Assembly (NCBI RefSeq): GCF_037038585.1
Contig: NC_092520.1
Span: 118,465,001-118,529,000 of the forward strand
DNA: 64,000 bases
Reading direction: 5' to 3'
Origin: Patagioenas fasciata
Lineage: Eukaryota > Chordata > Aves > Columbiformes > Columbidae
Under the pieces are notes generated by a model that ran no database searches, was not told where the DNA came from, and was given only the letters and a program-made list of their open reading frames with translations. The position numbers and the translations under genes were made by a program. Position 1 is the first letter of the stretch. Each line of letters starts with the position of its first letter. Shown here in pieces: positions 14,251-36,399 of this stretch.

Positions 14251-17200
14251 AAACCCAACTTCTAGACTGAAGCAGAAAGACACAATGACCTGACTAATGC
14301 AAGACAATAAGTCAATGGTATATTGCACGAATCTACACTGCTATGTAATGCTACCTGCTTCCTCAACATCCCAAATCTACATAGTGTGTGTTAATTAAAG
14401 TTGTGAGTCAACACAGAGTATTTCTGTACATCAGTCTCCCACTCTTGTGACTTTAACCCCCACAAAACAGAAAGCACACATTCAGTGATATCCTGGAAAT
14501 GCCTTACTATCTTCAACATACCAGCTTGAAAGTCTGTAACAGGCAAGATCTGCTTCACCTATGTTGTGATTAACTGTCCTAATGACAAAACCGATCTTTT
14601 TTTTTTTTCGGCACATTACCTACAGACACCTACCAGTATGTCATGCAAGTGAGGAATACTCATACAAAGCATTTTCATTCTCCTCTCAGTCCAAATTCAT
14701 CCCTTGAGCACAAGTCGCCCCATGCAGTAATTGAGACAGAGGTCCTGTGGTAAGAATGTACATGATAACATAAGATGGAACCATATGAGATTGCTTCATT
14801 AAGACCCTGAAGCTATGTATGTGGCAATTTAAATTCTGTTGAGTTTTGTGTATATTTACATCTGAACCCTGAAGAGGTTTTTTTTGCAACCAGGAAGAGG
14901 AAAACTGGAAACCTCATGAAATCTAGGAGCTTTACTATGCAAAGCTGATATATTTAGGAAATATTCAAATATTATTGCATTGAACCCTACCTATGCAAAA
15001 TGTTAAGATTATTCTTTTTCTCAAGAACCTGTAGAAAAACAATTTGCACTTTAGACGACTATGATATCAGAAACAGAAGGGAAAACAGTTAGAATGGAAA
15101 TCATAGCAGAAAGTTAATTTACCTGCTATGTCATCAGAGTGGCATCAGCTATAGTCAACTCATTTCCAAGAGATCCATTTTCTAGCATGGTCTATAAAGT
15201 ATTTCTTGAGGACCAAGGCCTCTATCTTTTCAGCTACCCCATCCATTCAGATGAAGGAAGTCAGGAAAAGACAGACTGTAGAGTCCTGTGTGAATCTACT
15301 AGCCACTGAGTCATTGTGTAAAAGGAAATTTCTTCTGAAAAAGAAAATAAGGTGGTGGAATTGCTGTTGTTTCTGCAGTTGGAAGCCCAAAGGAAGTATG
15401 TGGAAGATATCTGCCATGGAATTGGACACGTCTGTCCAAAGAGAGATGTCTACAGGGAAGGTGGCTACATCTGAGATACTCAGCTTCTAGGGCACGCTCT
15501 TAATGTACTCACCAGAGGCCTACTTGCTAAAATTGTCTGCTTGCTTCCACTGACAAGTTCAGATGTAGATGTCTGAATTGTAAATATCTAAAGTTAAGCA
15601 AGATGAAACAGATGTCCAGTTTCTGCCACTCAATCAGGTTAAATAGGGAGCAAGACTCCCAGCCACAGAGAACTGTCAGGTGCCAAGAACACACAAAAGT
15701 AGAACATAAGGCCCATGGAGAAATTTAATGTATGGAACTACAGGACTTGCAGCCCTCAGGCTTCAGTAGGGTTTGAGAAGCAGCCAAGAGTCCTGTGTTA
15801 AGGTTTTGGAACTAAGTGCTTAAATTCCTCTGAAATCTAACTTTAAAGTGAAGCATTAAGACCCTTTTTGGAATACAGCTTTCTGACCTTGTATTTTTAT
15901 AGCCTCTTGGTAGCAATTATAAACAGGCAATTAAATGTAAGAGTAGGATCATTACCCTTAATCATATTGGTAATGAAGTCTGAGTATTTGATTTGGGGAA
16001 ATGAAATTACATATATTTCCTTTTGTTCTGTTGTCCAGTCTGTAGTCATTTACATGTGGTTCTTGAACGTAGATCTGTCTTTCTGTGGTTGCTCCTGCAG
16101 ACTTGATTATAAAGATTTCTCCCTAACTTTAAGTGGAGTTTTGGATACGCAAGCAATACAGGACTGAACCACACATCATATTGGTAAAATTTTCACAGTT
16201 CACAGGTATTCGTGCCAACAGATACTCAGTCCTGTTTCCTGCGTAGCTCCTCATAATTTTCTTTTCAGACATTTGCAGCTTAAAAAATAATGGTCTAAGC
16301 AAGAAGTTACTCAGGAAAGAAAGGAAAAATTTACTGACAATTCATAAGGAATAGATTTTGTTACTGTGTTTATTCTTATCCAATTCAGTTCAGATCATAC
16401 AGAGAGAACTAGACACAGTAGCCAAAAATGCTGGTGGCAATAGGGTCAAAGTATAATTTTTTTGAATTAAAAATAAATTCTCATGCAAAGAAGAAAACAA
16501 AATATCCAAAGACAAGAGAGAGGAAACCTCCCTCAGAATCATCAATGATTTCAGGAAGCAATAGAAAGAGAAGTCATTGGAAAAACATGCTAATCAACAA
16601 AAATGAAGAGGGAAAAAATCTCTTCCTAACAACCAAATTGCCAAAGAACTAGTCTCTCTTTTCAACATATGAACTGAATATGAACAGACAAAAAATAAGA
16701 TTGTCAAAACAGATTTATTTACAGATTGCTATTAGACTGTCTGCTGATGGAGCTCCTCTTTCAGCACATGCTGTTATCACTTTATATTTTTTCTGAGTGC
16801 TCTTACAGTACACACTACTGACAACCATTCGCTGCCTACGTATCTTTAAGAGACAGAAAGGAAGGGTTTATTTTCTTATAATAGCCTGCCACTTACATAG
16901 TTAATGGCAGGAAAAACAGGATGTCAGTTTGTGGTGTTGGCTTAGAGAAAAACAGTAATCATGATGTGGGAATATTGTACCAACTGCGTTCCAGCTATGT
17001 TCCAGATCAGAGCTCCAAGAGACACAAATACTTGCAGAAAATGCAAGGTTAGAAAACCTGCACGCAGGTTCTGACTTCAACTTATAGAGCCAGCTGCAGA
17101 CAAGAAAGAATAAAGACATGCCGAGAGGATTTGGGGAAAGGGCTGGGTTATGGAACTGCCCTTCTTGATGAAGTTTAAAGGCAATATATATGTCAGACAA

Positions 17201-20109
17201 ACTGACTTTTGAACAAGACAGGTCTAATCTAACCCTTGTGACTAGTTTGGAGGTTCAAAACCTCATCGACAGACTCTAACCTAGCAGAAAGATATCCATC
17301 AACCCAGTTTGTCTTGGCACTGTTGACGAAAAGACACAGTGCACAGGAACAAGAGGATTCCTTGGGTATCCTTTTCAACACCAAAATGCAGGATTACGAC
17401 TAGAAAGAATAAAACTATCTAACATACTGACAAGCAGGGACACGCAAAAAACCTCCTTAATCACCTTAAAATTAAGCGCCTGATCTAGTGCCTCTCCTGT
17501 TGATTTGAACAGACAACAGAGCAGAGCCATCAAATACAACCCCTAGAAGGGTCCACTATGAAGATTCCTTTATTTCTCCTGACACAAAGGAAAAATTATC
17601 AATTCTTTTAAAGAAAATGGGATACCAAACAACAACAAAAAAATCCTGCTGGTAGATGGGATGCAAAAGTAGCTTCTCATTAGTCATCACTAAGCTATAA
17701 TTTGCTTAGCGAAACTAAGACAGACGCTAATGAGATATCTGTAAGTAGGACTACACACAAAGATGCATTGTGTTTAATCCTTGCAAGAAGGAAATGAGTA
17801 CGGTGCTTAATAAAAGAAAAAGCATTAAATACCAAAGAAAAACTTACATTTTACCAGGGGGAAACACCTTATAATTGATAGTCCTTTTGGTAATAGTATC
17901 CATTAACACATGATTACAAATATTTATAAGTTTATTCATATCTCACTTTTACAAGATGTACATTCATATCATGTGATTCAACATAATACACTTTGAAACT
18001 GGAACTCAACATGTCTGGTGAATTCATGTAGGAGCATGCTGGCATAACCGAAATCTAGAAAAAAAAAAAAAAAGTTATTTGCTTGTTTGCTTTTCTCTTT
18101 CACATTAACAAAGGGGTACAAACTTTTAAGACGAGTTGGTTTTGGAGATTTTTTTTCATTTTAGCAATCCCTGAAATGTCTGTAAACTTAGACACACTGT
18201 GTGTACATAACCAAAACAATGCAATGGTACTGTAAATCGTACTGGCTGCTCATAGTTTCGCAAAAGCAACAGGTTGAAAAAATATAAAAATAAATGCAAA
18301 GCATTGTCAAATTTACACTCAACATAATTAAAATAATACACATTTAGAAATTTTCAAACAAAAAAATAAATAAAACATCCACATACATTAATACAAAGAA
18401 ACAGAGATATTTGCCTGTCTGATGTAATTAATACATGCCATAAGCCTAGATTCATGAAAGTATTGCCTTTCAATAAATATCTTCAGCTTCAAAATCTGAT
18501 ATTTTCTACATTCTTTGACTGATTTTAGTTAAATATCAATTTTCAATGTAAGGTGTCTGAACTGCATCAAGTTTCAATTATTTATTGGAAATCAGCAAGT
18601 TTCTAGGCTGATTTACTAAAATTAGGCACCAACTTTTAGCATAAAATCTGCCTAACAGACAAACAAAATTTGAGGGATATCTGTTATCATACCCCTTTTG
18701 AAGAATGCCTCAAACACCAAAACCTATGGCCTTCCACTGACCTGGCTAGAAAGGCCAACCAGCAAAAATATAACCAATATAACATGAGCCACTGGGTTAC
18801 ATTGACAAGACCCAAGTTGCACCTTTTAAAAATGTGGCTTAGAGATGCCATCTTACAAAAAGCATGAGTCATATAGCAGAAAGCTCTATTTTTCTCTAGA
18901 GAGAGGAGATCACACCCTATAGCACACAGTATTTCTTTTTAGTTTGTTTCCAAGCAATACCAGGACTTCTCCAGGCCTACCACATATTACTGCAACCAGT
19001 AGAGATTTTCAAGAGACCAAATGAGAAGCTCTTGCCATGTTAGCCACAGCTGTTTGGAAACTTGTTAGCCATGGGAATTCTGTCACATCAGGAAAACAAC
19101 GTAATGGGGTCAGTAGGCTGCTTACAGATGAGGAGTGGGGGTCACCTTGACCATCTTTTTTAACCAGGAACACAAAAATTTTCCAACTATATTGGTTGTG
19201 CGCACTTTATAGAATTGAATACAATTAGCAATTACAAGGACACCACCTGGATCATTAGGTATTAGATATTATAAAAATAAACACGTTTCTAAGAAAGATG
19301 CATAATCTATATTTCCTATACTGTGAAAATTTTCCTCAAACTGAAGGGTGAAAAAGCCTGCCATCTCCAAAATAATAATGTCTCCAAAACCTAACATTTT
19401 CTGTTTAAAAATAAAATTTAAAAAAAATTTGCCTAGCACATTTGAAAGAGCAGAAAATATGTGTACTTTTCACCACCACAAAAAAAAAAAAAAAAAAGTT
19501 ATAGCCTGGGTTTGCCTTAGGGATCTGGATTACATGTCTATTGTATTTGAGTCAACAGTCCAAATATGTCAATGTTATGTCTATTCAAAATCATATCTTA
19601 TTATTATTTTATAGGCAAACATAGGACTAAAAGATATAGCAGATAAAGCATGCAAAGAATTGACATCAGCACACTTGTCTGTCTGAAAAATTTATGGTAG
19701 GGGAAATTGAAAATCAGGGTTTTCTAACAATTTGTGCATGCTGTTAGTAACTCAGGTTTTTGCTTCTAGTCTTAGGGCTGCTGCAACTCGGCCCCACTGA
19801 GTCGTAAACCAAGTTCCCGTAGACATACAGGGCCAGAGGATTGGGCAGTAACTTCATGTTCTGTGGAAATAACTCACGGACACATTGTCACTCTGAGCCA
19901 CATTGAATGTTCCCTTTAAGACTTTTGCTGAAGTCAGGTAAGGAGTTTAAATTTCTTGGAGCAGGGCCTCCACTACTTGCAGTTTTGAAAGTGTCTAACA
20001 CCACAAAGTTCATGGCAGATTATGATCTGGAATGATGCTGCTACATTACAAAAGCAAAAGTGACAATACTCAGTGTTGACAGTGAGTGATGGAACCTGGC
20101 CCTTGATTT

Positions 20110-20243
20110 ATATGCCTTAATTTCTACAAAAAATGGGGATAGCAATTCTTACCTATTTCATAATGGGTGAGGGTTAAACAATAAACATTTATACAGTGCT
20201 TTGCAAATAAACATTATATAAGTGCTAAGTATTATGATATTAA
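20110..20243 (+). mobile_element. MIR-like ancient SINE relic
   Basis: The string TTTCTACAAAAAATGGGGAT, then a TTACCTATTTCATAATGGGT segment, ACAGTGCTTTGCAAATAAAC and finally TATAAGTGCTAAGTATTATG, follows the MIR/CORE-SINE 3' half in order (AAATGGGGATAATA, CTACCTCATAGGGTT, AAGCGCTTTGCAAA, TAAATGCTAGTTATTAT). Such copies predate the amniote split. It was recognised from the consensus in memory. Confidence 0.65.
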
Positions 20244-20814
20244 CCAAAATGTCACTACATCTATATGACCCTACTAAGCAAAAAAACTTCCGGTATATTT
20301 TTTTTCACATATTTCCAACTCAATAAAAATGAACCATGGAGTCAGCTTACTATTTTGATAGAAATGGATGAAGTACTTGAGCTAATTTGACAGTTCCAAA
20401 AAAGGTGGAGACCAATTTTTGTATTATAAAGGGGCCCATGTAATGCATAAAGCCTTTTTAATAGATTCGCTTATAAACAGCACTATTTGTTTGGCATTCA
20501 TTCAAGTTTCTTTTCAAATATCAGACTAAACTCTTGAGGAAGGTTCTTTAGCAATCCACATACCCTAGATAAAGGCCTTCTGCAAGGGAACTCTGCCCAG
20601 TGGCTGCTGTTCTTGGAAATCTCACACTTCTCAAATCAAAGATTACATCAGGTGGACACTAAATGAGGCTTGGCATGCCTGAGAATCTAAACCAATGACA
20701 ATACTTTTAAATTTAAGTACGTCACTGTCTTATCTTCAAACTCCAACCTCCTCAAGGAAAATAATTAAAGAAAGGGGGAAAAAAAAGACGCATTAACAGA
20801 GATGGAGTAGAGGC

Positions 20815-20885
20815 TATGGTCCAGATTTTCAGCTTGTATGGGTCACTGGAGCTCCACATGGTGAACAGAGTCACAGTGACTTACG
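20815..20885. mobile_element. Possible relic of an ancient sauropsid repeat
   Basis: CCAGATTTTCAGCTTGTATG followed by GGTCACTGGAGCTCCA resembles the repeat family common in turtle and crocodile genomes (CCAGATTTTCAGCTGGTGTAAAT...GGAGCTCCATTGA). It is short and diverged. Confidence 0.3.
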
Positions 20886-23624
20886 CTTGGTGAAAGTACA
20901 GTCCAGTACATGGTAGCCTGTGTAGGACTTCTCATTTCTTCCCATCAATGTAAGTACGACAAGAAGAGGAGGCCACCTGCATGCATCATCCGAAAAAGGG
21001 CAAAGCTTTTATACCACCACTGATGCAACCAGCCCATTCAAGAAATAAGCAAAGCAGACCCAGTTTTGGCTCCAGCGCTTGCACGTTGTGGCTTTTCATT
21101 TCCTGTCATGCTAAACAAAATACAGAGCAGCATGAAGCACCGTGGTAGATTCATAGCAACACCCTGCCCTTTCCCCCAGGCCGATCTATGGTACATCCTT
21201 CAAAACAAGTTAAGCTGATAAATCTTGCCATGTTCTGCCCTTCTGTGGTAGAAGGCAAGACTGTCCTTGAAACATCCATTGAAAGCAATCAGAAAAAAAC
21301 TGTAAGAATTTTTGATTCTGAAAGATGTAAGCTACACTAGCAGCCTTGTTTCATGTTAGCAGGGAACTGTATTCATGTTACCACTGGGGTTTTTTTGAAT
21401 ACAAGATGGAAGCTACATGTAACAACCTTTCTGAGATAATTCTATAAGTACTTCTGCTGTGCAAAGGTAGAAAAGTTATTCCTGCCAGTCTGAGGCAGAT
21501 ACATACTGCACATGTATCCTGTAACACGGCAAGTTCGGTAGCACTACACAGTCTCACTTAGAAGATGTCTGAGAAAATTCAGATCCCAAACCTACAGCTA
21601 TGACAGAGCTCGTTCTATGGAATTGTTTGTGGGTGAAAAACACTCCTTTGTGAAAGTCCAGCACAGGACTGAAAAAGTCACTCAAGCATCTCTTAAACTC
21701 TAAAAAAGAGAACTCGAAAGCGTAGTAATAAGGTCACAGATACAGATAACAAGCAGTCCCCATTCAATCGTAAGGTCTATGCCTTTGGTCTTCAACACTG
21801 TGCATCAAATTCTCCTTCCATGGCTGTTGGTCTCCCTGTATAACAGGTTACTTGTTATAACCTAAAGCATATCTGTAGCAATGTTTGTTATTTTTTGGAT
21901 CTGCATGTTAGAAGTGCTGGAACCACACCAAATATTTCTTATTTTAACCAGAAATTCATAGATCCTCAGGAATAACATTATACTTTCTAAATAATGTTTT
22001 GTTTCCATAAGAATTGCTAATTGCCTGAGACTTTTGTCATATTTCTCAGCAACAAGTAACACTATCTTAATATTTTGGCCATGCTTTAAAAAGGTACTGG
22101 GCTTTCACAGAGAGGTAGAAAAAGCAGGTAACATTTATCAGCTCCAGTAAATCCAAAATATAACTACTACTCATGTAATAAATAGAAGGGGTATGGTACA
22201 ACTTTTACATTCTAGAAATTTTCCTTGCTAGAAAATATCAAAACTTGAAGGAGAAACAAAAAAGACAAGTGTCTAAAATTTATCTACAGCATGATTTTTT
22301 GTCTTGCAGCAATATTTGGATTTATAAATATCAGCAAAAGCCAAAACTAGTAATAGATTGCTAAACGAGACATAAAAAGCAGGCTTAATAATGGTACTGT
22401 TGAGAGGATAACCTTACATCAACACAGGCCTTGGTAACAAAGGCAACAAATAGCTATCTTGTTAGATGTAGACAAGACCAATATTTGTATCTTCCTCACT
22501 CTTCCCCACCCAAAACCAAGGAAAATAAAAGCCTAATTAGAAGTGAATAGCATAAAAAGTAAAAAGGGGGGGTGTCAATAAACCCAGATACTTTGGTAAT
22601 ATAATTTAAAGGATTTCCCTACTCCCCATCCTTTCTGGATTTACACTATCAATAGTTACTTTGCTTAAGCATTAGCGTAATACTTGGTGTCTAAATCACA
22701 GGCAAAAATTAAACTGGCCAAATATTGAACTTGTCCACCTCTACAAAACACTTCTGTGGGTGGAGGGGGGCGATGTTTGTTTTCTGGTTGGATTTTTTAT
22801 TTGCTTGTTGTTTTTGTTTTGTTTTTACTTAAAATGAAAGTGTCATATAGACTTTTCAGCTTACTTCTCAGAAATATGGCACATTAACTTGACTAGAAAC
22901 CGTGGCATCTGCCTTTCCCCATATGTGATACATATAATTTTATCCATTCATAAAAGACTCAGACTGTCATTTTGGCAAGGAGCTGCAATGTACCAGTCTA
23001 AGCATAAAGGACTTAAGTTATGGTTCTTGCAGAATTGGTTATTAACAGAATAAGTACGGCTATCTTTCTTTTATTCTATAATATTTACAGTATTGCACTT
23101 TACTGCACTTAATTGCATTTCACTAAAATTAATGCTGCATCAATATTATGCCTTAAAACCATATGTCCATCTTTGTTGTATAAGTCATTCTTTCTACATC
23201 CAGTAAAACAGCAAGATTTTAATTCAAAGATCCAGACATTTGAAAAAAAAATATAGAAAAGTCGACCTGTTTATATGGCACAATGCATCTTATTCAGTTC
23301 AGGTGATTCTGGCAAAACAGGCGCATTTCTTATTGTTCCCATCTTTCAAGTTATCACTAATGATTAGTAAATTCTAGTCTCTCTCTTTTTCTCCTTTCAA
23401 AGGACATAGCTATTTGAGACGCACATTTTTTGTTATTGCTGCTTTTTTTCTTTTTTTTTTTTTAAGGAAAGAAAAAAAACTGCCTTGCCTCAGATCTGAA
23501 ATTCCACATTTAAATTCAAACCAGTTCTGCAGCAGCTCCTCAGTGATGGAAGAGATTCATGGCAGTGAAATAATACTGTTGGCAACAAAGAAATGTCATC
23601 TTTAATGGAGACCAGCCCCAAGGA

Positions 23625-23637
23625 TTTATTATTTATT
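23625..23637 (-). terminator. Overlapping poly(A) signals (2x AATAAA)
   Basis: Two AATAAA hexamers lie 7 nt apart on the minus strand, about 0.8 kb after the SHOX stop codon. They are followed by a U-rich tract (TTTCTTTGTTG). They are the nearest clear signals to the stop codon. Use is inferred from position only. Confidence 0.5.
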
Positions 23638-24060
23638 ATTATTACTATTTGTTTTGTTTAGTTTCGTTCTAATATATTTCTGATCTTCAAAACGTGTTTT
23701 AGCTAGACACATGCACAAGGTAGCAAAACTGACAGCAGCAGATGACGTTATGCTGGAGCGATCACTTTTGCCAGGGTCAAAAATCCAAAGCGTCCCCAAT
23801 GTTCACAGATTAACATAATTTAGAGATCGTTTCCTTTTTTTTTTTTTTTTCTTTTTCTCCTTTGTATGTGTGTGTGTGTGTTGGGTTGATTTGGGTTTTT
23901 TTTAACTCTCCTTGTTCCCTCCTCCCACCTACTTTATCCTCCGCGGAGTCTCTGACTCGTGGGTGTGGGGTTGCTGCGTGTGTGTGTGTCCGTGTGCTCG
24001 AGGCGGGAACCGGGCGCCCTCGCCCCGCGGCGGGCGGAGAGTCCCCCACCATGTCACACG

Positions 24061-24100
24061 GCACCAACGGGCACCAACGGCCGCCAACGGCCTCCAACGA
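24061..24100. repeat. 10-bp tandem repeat, four copies, in SHOX 3' UTR
   Basis: GCACCAACGG twice, then CCGCCAACGG and CCTCCAACGA. A short degenerate minisatellite within the GC-rich part of the 3' UTR. Confidence 0.85.
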
Positions 24101-24443
24101 TCGCCGGGGCCTCCCTCTTCGCCCGGCTCCCCCGGCCGCCGAAGTCTCTGGGGGCAAGAAGTCGAGGAAAAGCGGCGGGAGGAGGCTGCCGCCGAGCGTT
24201 CGCAGACCTTGGGAGAGGGGAAAGAAACAAAAAACAAAGCAAAACAAAAAATGACCCCAAACAAAATTAAAAAAAAAAAAAGATAAAAAATAACAAAAAC
24301 GAGAGAAGGCGGCAGGGCTGCTAGCCTGCGGCCGGGGAGGAGGAGGAGCCGGGGGTCAGAGTGGCGGTCCGTGCGGGTCACACACACGCCCGCCGCGGGC
24401 ACCCGGGGCGGGGTGGGGTAGGGGGGATCTCGGCTGAAGCGTG

Positions 24444-34361
<9,918 letters not shown>

Positions 34362-34490
34362 GGCTGCCCGGTGGTCTTATCCACAGAGATCCACTTGTTT
34401 TCAGTCGAAGATGTGGCCGTCCTCCGCACGCTGTTTTTGCACGTAGAAGATGGGCTGTATAGGGTTAGATCACTCCTGCTGTTATTTATG
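34362..34490 (-). other. SHOX: SHOX short 5' leader (5' UTR of first coding exon)
   Basis: This is the sequence between the predicted TATA-directed start and the ATG. It contains no upstream ATG on the sense (minus) strand, so a transcript starting here would translate efficiently from the SHOX start codon. A longer transcript from a distal promoter would include more upstream sequence. The 5' boundary is a prediction from TATA spacing. Confidence 0.5.
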
Positions 34491-34510
34491 CCTTTCAATT
34501 TGAGATCACA

Positions 34511-34519
34511 CTATTTATA
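34511..34519 (-). promoter_or_regulatory. TATA box upstream of the first coding exon (candidate proximal SHOX promoter)
   Basis: The minus strand reads TATAAATAG about 150 bp upstream of the SHOX ATG, predicting initiation near 34480-34490. The resulting leader of about 120-130 nt contains no ATG. Human SHOX has a second promoter (P2) inside its first coding exon that makes short-leader transcripts, and this element is in the equivalent place. The TATA match is seen directly; its use as P2 is inference. Confidence 0.6.
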
Positions 34520-34628
34520 CATGGCTACCTCAGCCCAACCCCCAGCTCTCCCTGTCTCCAGCAATTACTGACTGCTCCATAGTCGCAGGCGGACTCCTAG
34601 CAGCTATCTCCCCCACCTCAGTTCAGCA

Positions 34629-34633
34629 ATTGG
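34629..34633 (-). promoter_or_regulatory. CCAAT box, upstream of the SHOX TATA element
   Basis: CCAAT on the minus strand (context AAAGCCAATTGCTG) sits about 110 bp upstream of the TATA box and 145 bp upstream of the predicted start. This is a little far but acceptable for an NF-Y site. It is a short motif, so function is inferred. Confidence 0.35.
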
Positions 34634-34705
34634 CTTTCTTTTCATTTCATCACTCTTTGGCATCTTTGCACCTTGATTTAGGGACGCAAGGAGGCAAAAG
34701 CGAAA

Positions 34706-34740
34706 AAGAGGGGGAGAGAGAGAGGGAGGGAGAGAGAGGA
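34706..34740. repeat. GA-rich simple repeat upstream of the SHOX proximal promoter
   Basis: GAGAGAGAGGGAGGGAGAGA on the plus strand, about 190-230 bp upstream of the TATA box. On the sense strand it is a CT tract of the kind often found near promoters. Confidence 0.9.
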
Positions 34741-34859
34741 ATAAAAGGGAGGGGGGGTGAAGAAGAAAACATGAAAATAGGTATCTGCATTCTGTAAAGG
34801 GGTTGCAGAAATGAAAGCCGAGGAAGACTTAATTGATTGTAAGGACATCCCGTGCGTGG

Positions 34860-35070
34860 CAACACTGTGAGTAAAAGCGGACCCACAGCTAATCAAATAA
34901 CTGTGTTCCTGCAATTAAATGTATCGCTGTCAAGAGGAAAAGAAAATGGGTGTTCAATAAAAAGGTAATGAATAAAAAACCGGAGATGTGCATTTGTTGT
35001 AATCATTGGAAATGCTACCTGATTTGCTATTTAGCTAATTTCGCTTAATTAAATGGTCAAAATAATCAGC
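34860..35070. promoter_or_regulatory. Candidate upstream proximal element (AT-rich, homeodomain motifs)
   Basis: An AT-rich, non-repetitive stretch 0.5-0.7 kb upstream of the SHOX start codon, with ATTAAAT, AATCATT, GCTAATTT and CTTAATTAAAT motifs. It stands out from the GC-rich surroundings. Low-confidence regulatory candidate. Confidence 0.25.
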
Positions 35071-35879
35071 GAACCAAAAATGCTGTTTTGAAAGTGTTGC
35101 CTGTTCTGGCAGGTGGGTGGGTGCGTGGAGGGGGACGTGTGTTGCAGTTAAACAAGTTGCGAGGTGTCGCGGAGATCCGTGTCGGTGTGTTCGGAGGATT
35201 TGGAGGGGGTTGCTTGACTGGAAGGGGGTTTTCCATAGATAGGGGGGCTCTCCAGATGTGTGTAAACATTGCAGGTTCTGTTTTCTTGTTTACTGCTATT
35301 GTGTCATCTGAAGGTGCTGTCGGGAAAAATTATAACCTAAAATGTTTCTTTGAATGTAAAGCTGTCCTGTTGCGTGCAGCAGAGGGGTAATTTGTTAACA
35401 CGAGGATTTGTACACGACTAACAGAGCATTAAATCGTCTTTTTTTTTTTTTTTTTTCTAACGAAACGTATCCTGTCGGATTTAAGATTGGACTGGCAACA
35501 ACTCCCCCACCTTGTTCTTAGTAGGTTGCTGTTATTTTTGTTGTACTCCTGGAATAATTATTACTCTGTGCGCTTGAATAGCTGCCTGAAATCCATCTCC
35601 AGATAACAGCGCCGGGATTTCTAGCGTCTCTCCGCACCGTTTGATCCGCAAGCGGAGTCGACTTCGCAGCTATTTATTTCTGTCTCTTTTCCTCGGGCTG
35701 TAACGCGAAGGGTTCTTTGGTATTTGGAGGAATTTTGTCTTCTGGTCGTTTGGTTTTTTACGTCCTTCTCATTCCCTCGCCTCGAGTTTGACATAATCAG
35801 AGCCCATCATCATGCCAACCTCTGCTCTGAATCGCAATCAAAAGAGGCTCCTTGCTGGAGCAAGGGGCCATTGTTTCTT

Positions 35880-36350
35880 TTCCGGGGGAGCGTGGGACTG
35901 CTCTGAAAATTAGCAGAACATTAAAACACTAAAAATATGTTTAATTAATCCAAAGGTGCCCCCAGCACCAGAGTTAACACCTCCACAGGAGGAGGGGGAA
36001 AATAATAATCGAGGAAGCAATTAATAAAGGGCTTTAAAAAAAATCTATCTCCCCCTGTGCGAATTTAAAATGATTATCTATGGGACAAGGATTGATCATT
36101 TGATCTCGACACTGCGGATATCCCTGACATTTATTATATTGCTGTGTCTCGGTGGCATCCTTCCTCCAGAGTTCATTTAACAAGTAAGGGAGCCGAGGAA
36201 GCCTTACAACTTAACAAACAGGTCTTGTCATCGCGAACGCCAATCAAATCCGAGGCTCTAATGTATATCACACGGCACCACATAAATAATAAAGGCAAAG
36301 GATAGACGTGGAAGTAACGTGTGGCTAAGAAAAGATTACGGCACGACACG
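35880..36350. promoter_or_regulatory. Candidate upstream element at -1.5 to -2 kb
   Basis: A non-repetitive AT-rich block just downstream (in gene orientation) of the 36.4-37.5 kb CpG island. It has TTTAATTAATCC, AATAATAATCG, CAATTAATAAAG and ATTGATCATTTGATC motifs. It is inferred from composition and motif density. Confidence 0.25.
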
Positions 36351-36399
36351 CTGCTTGTGCCTATCTCATGCAGTCTGTGTGTGGGTGGTGGATTGTCAC

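Larger units (their letters stand above)
13134..23600. other. SHOX 3' flank, no gene seen
   Basis: AT-rich unique sequence with poly(A) runs (about 18060 and 19480), the 28-bp triplicate and the MIR-like copy. Additional AATAAA motifs on the minus strand could end longer SHOX transcripts. No coding exon is recognised. Confidence 0.6.
23601..24443 (-). other. SHOX: SHOX 3' UTR, minimal extent
   Basis: Downstream of the TGA, the minus strand is first GC- and CpG-rich and then turns AT-rich. The first good poly(A) signals are two AATAAA hexamers (plus-strand TTTATT at 23632-23637 and 23625-23630), with U-rich sequence beyond them. That suggests cleavage near 23600-23615 and a UTR of about 0.83 kb. 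Further AATAAA motifs, for example at 23070-23075 and 17930-17935, could serve longer transcripts. The UTR end is inferred; the start at the stop codon is certain. Confidence 0.55.

Noticed and set aside
23810-24402. Overlapping open frames of 68-157 codons on both strands
   Set aside because: They lie in the GC-rich SHOX 3' UTR and are composition artefacts without known domains.
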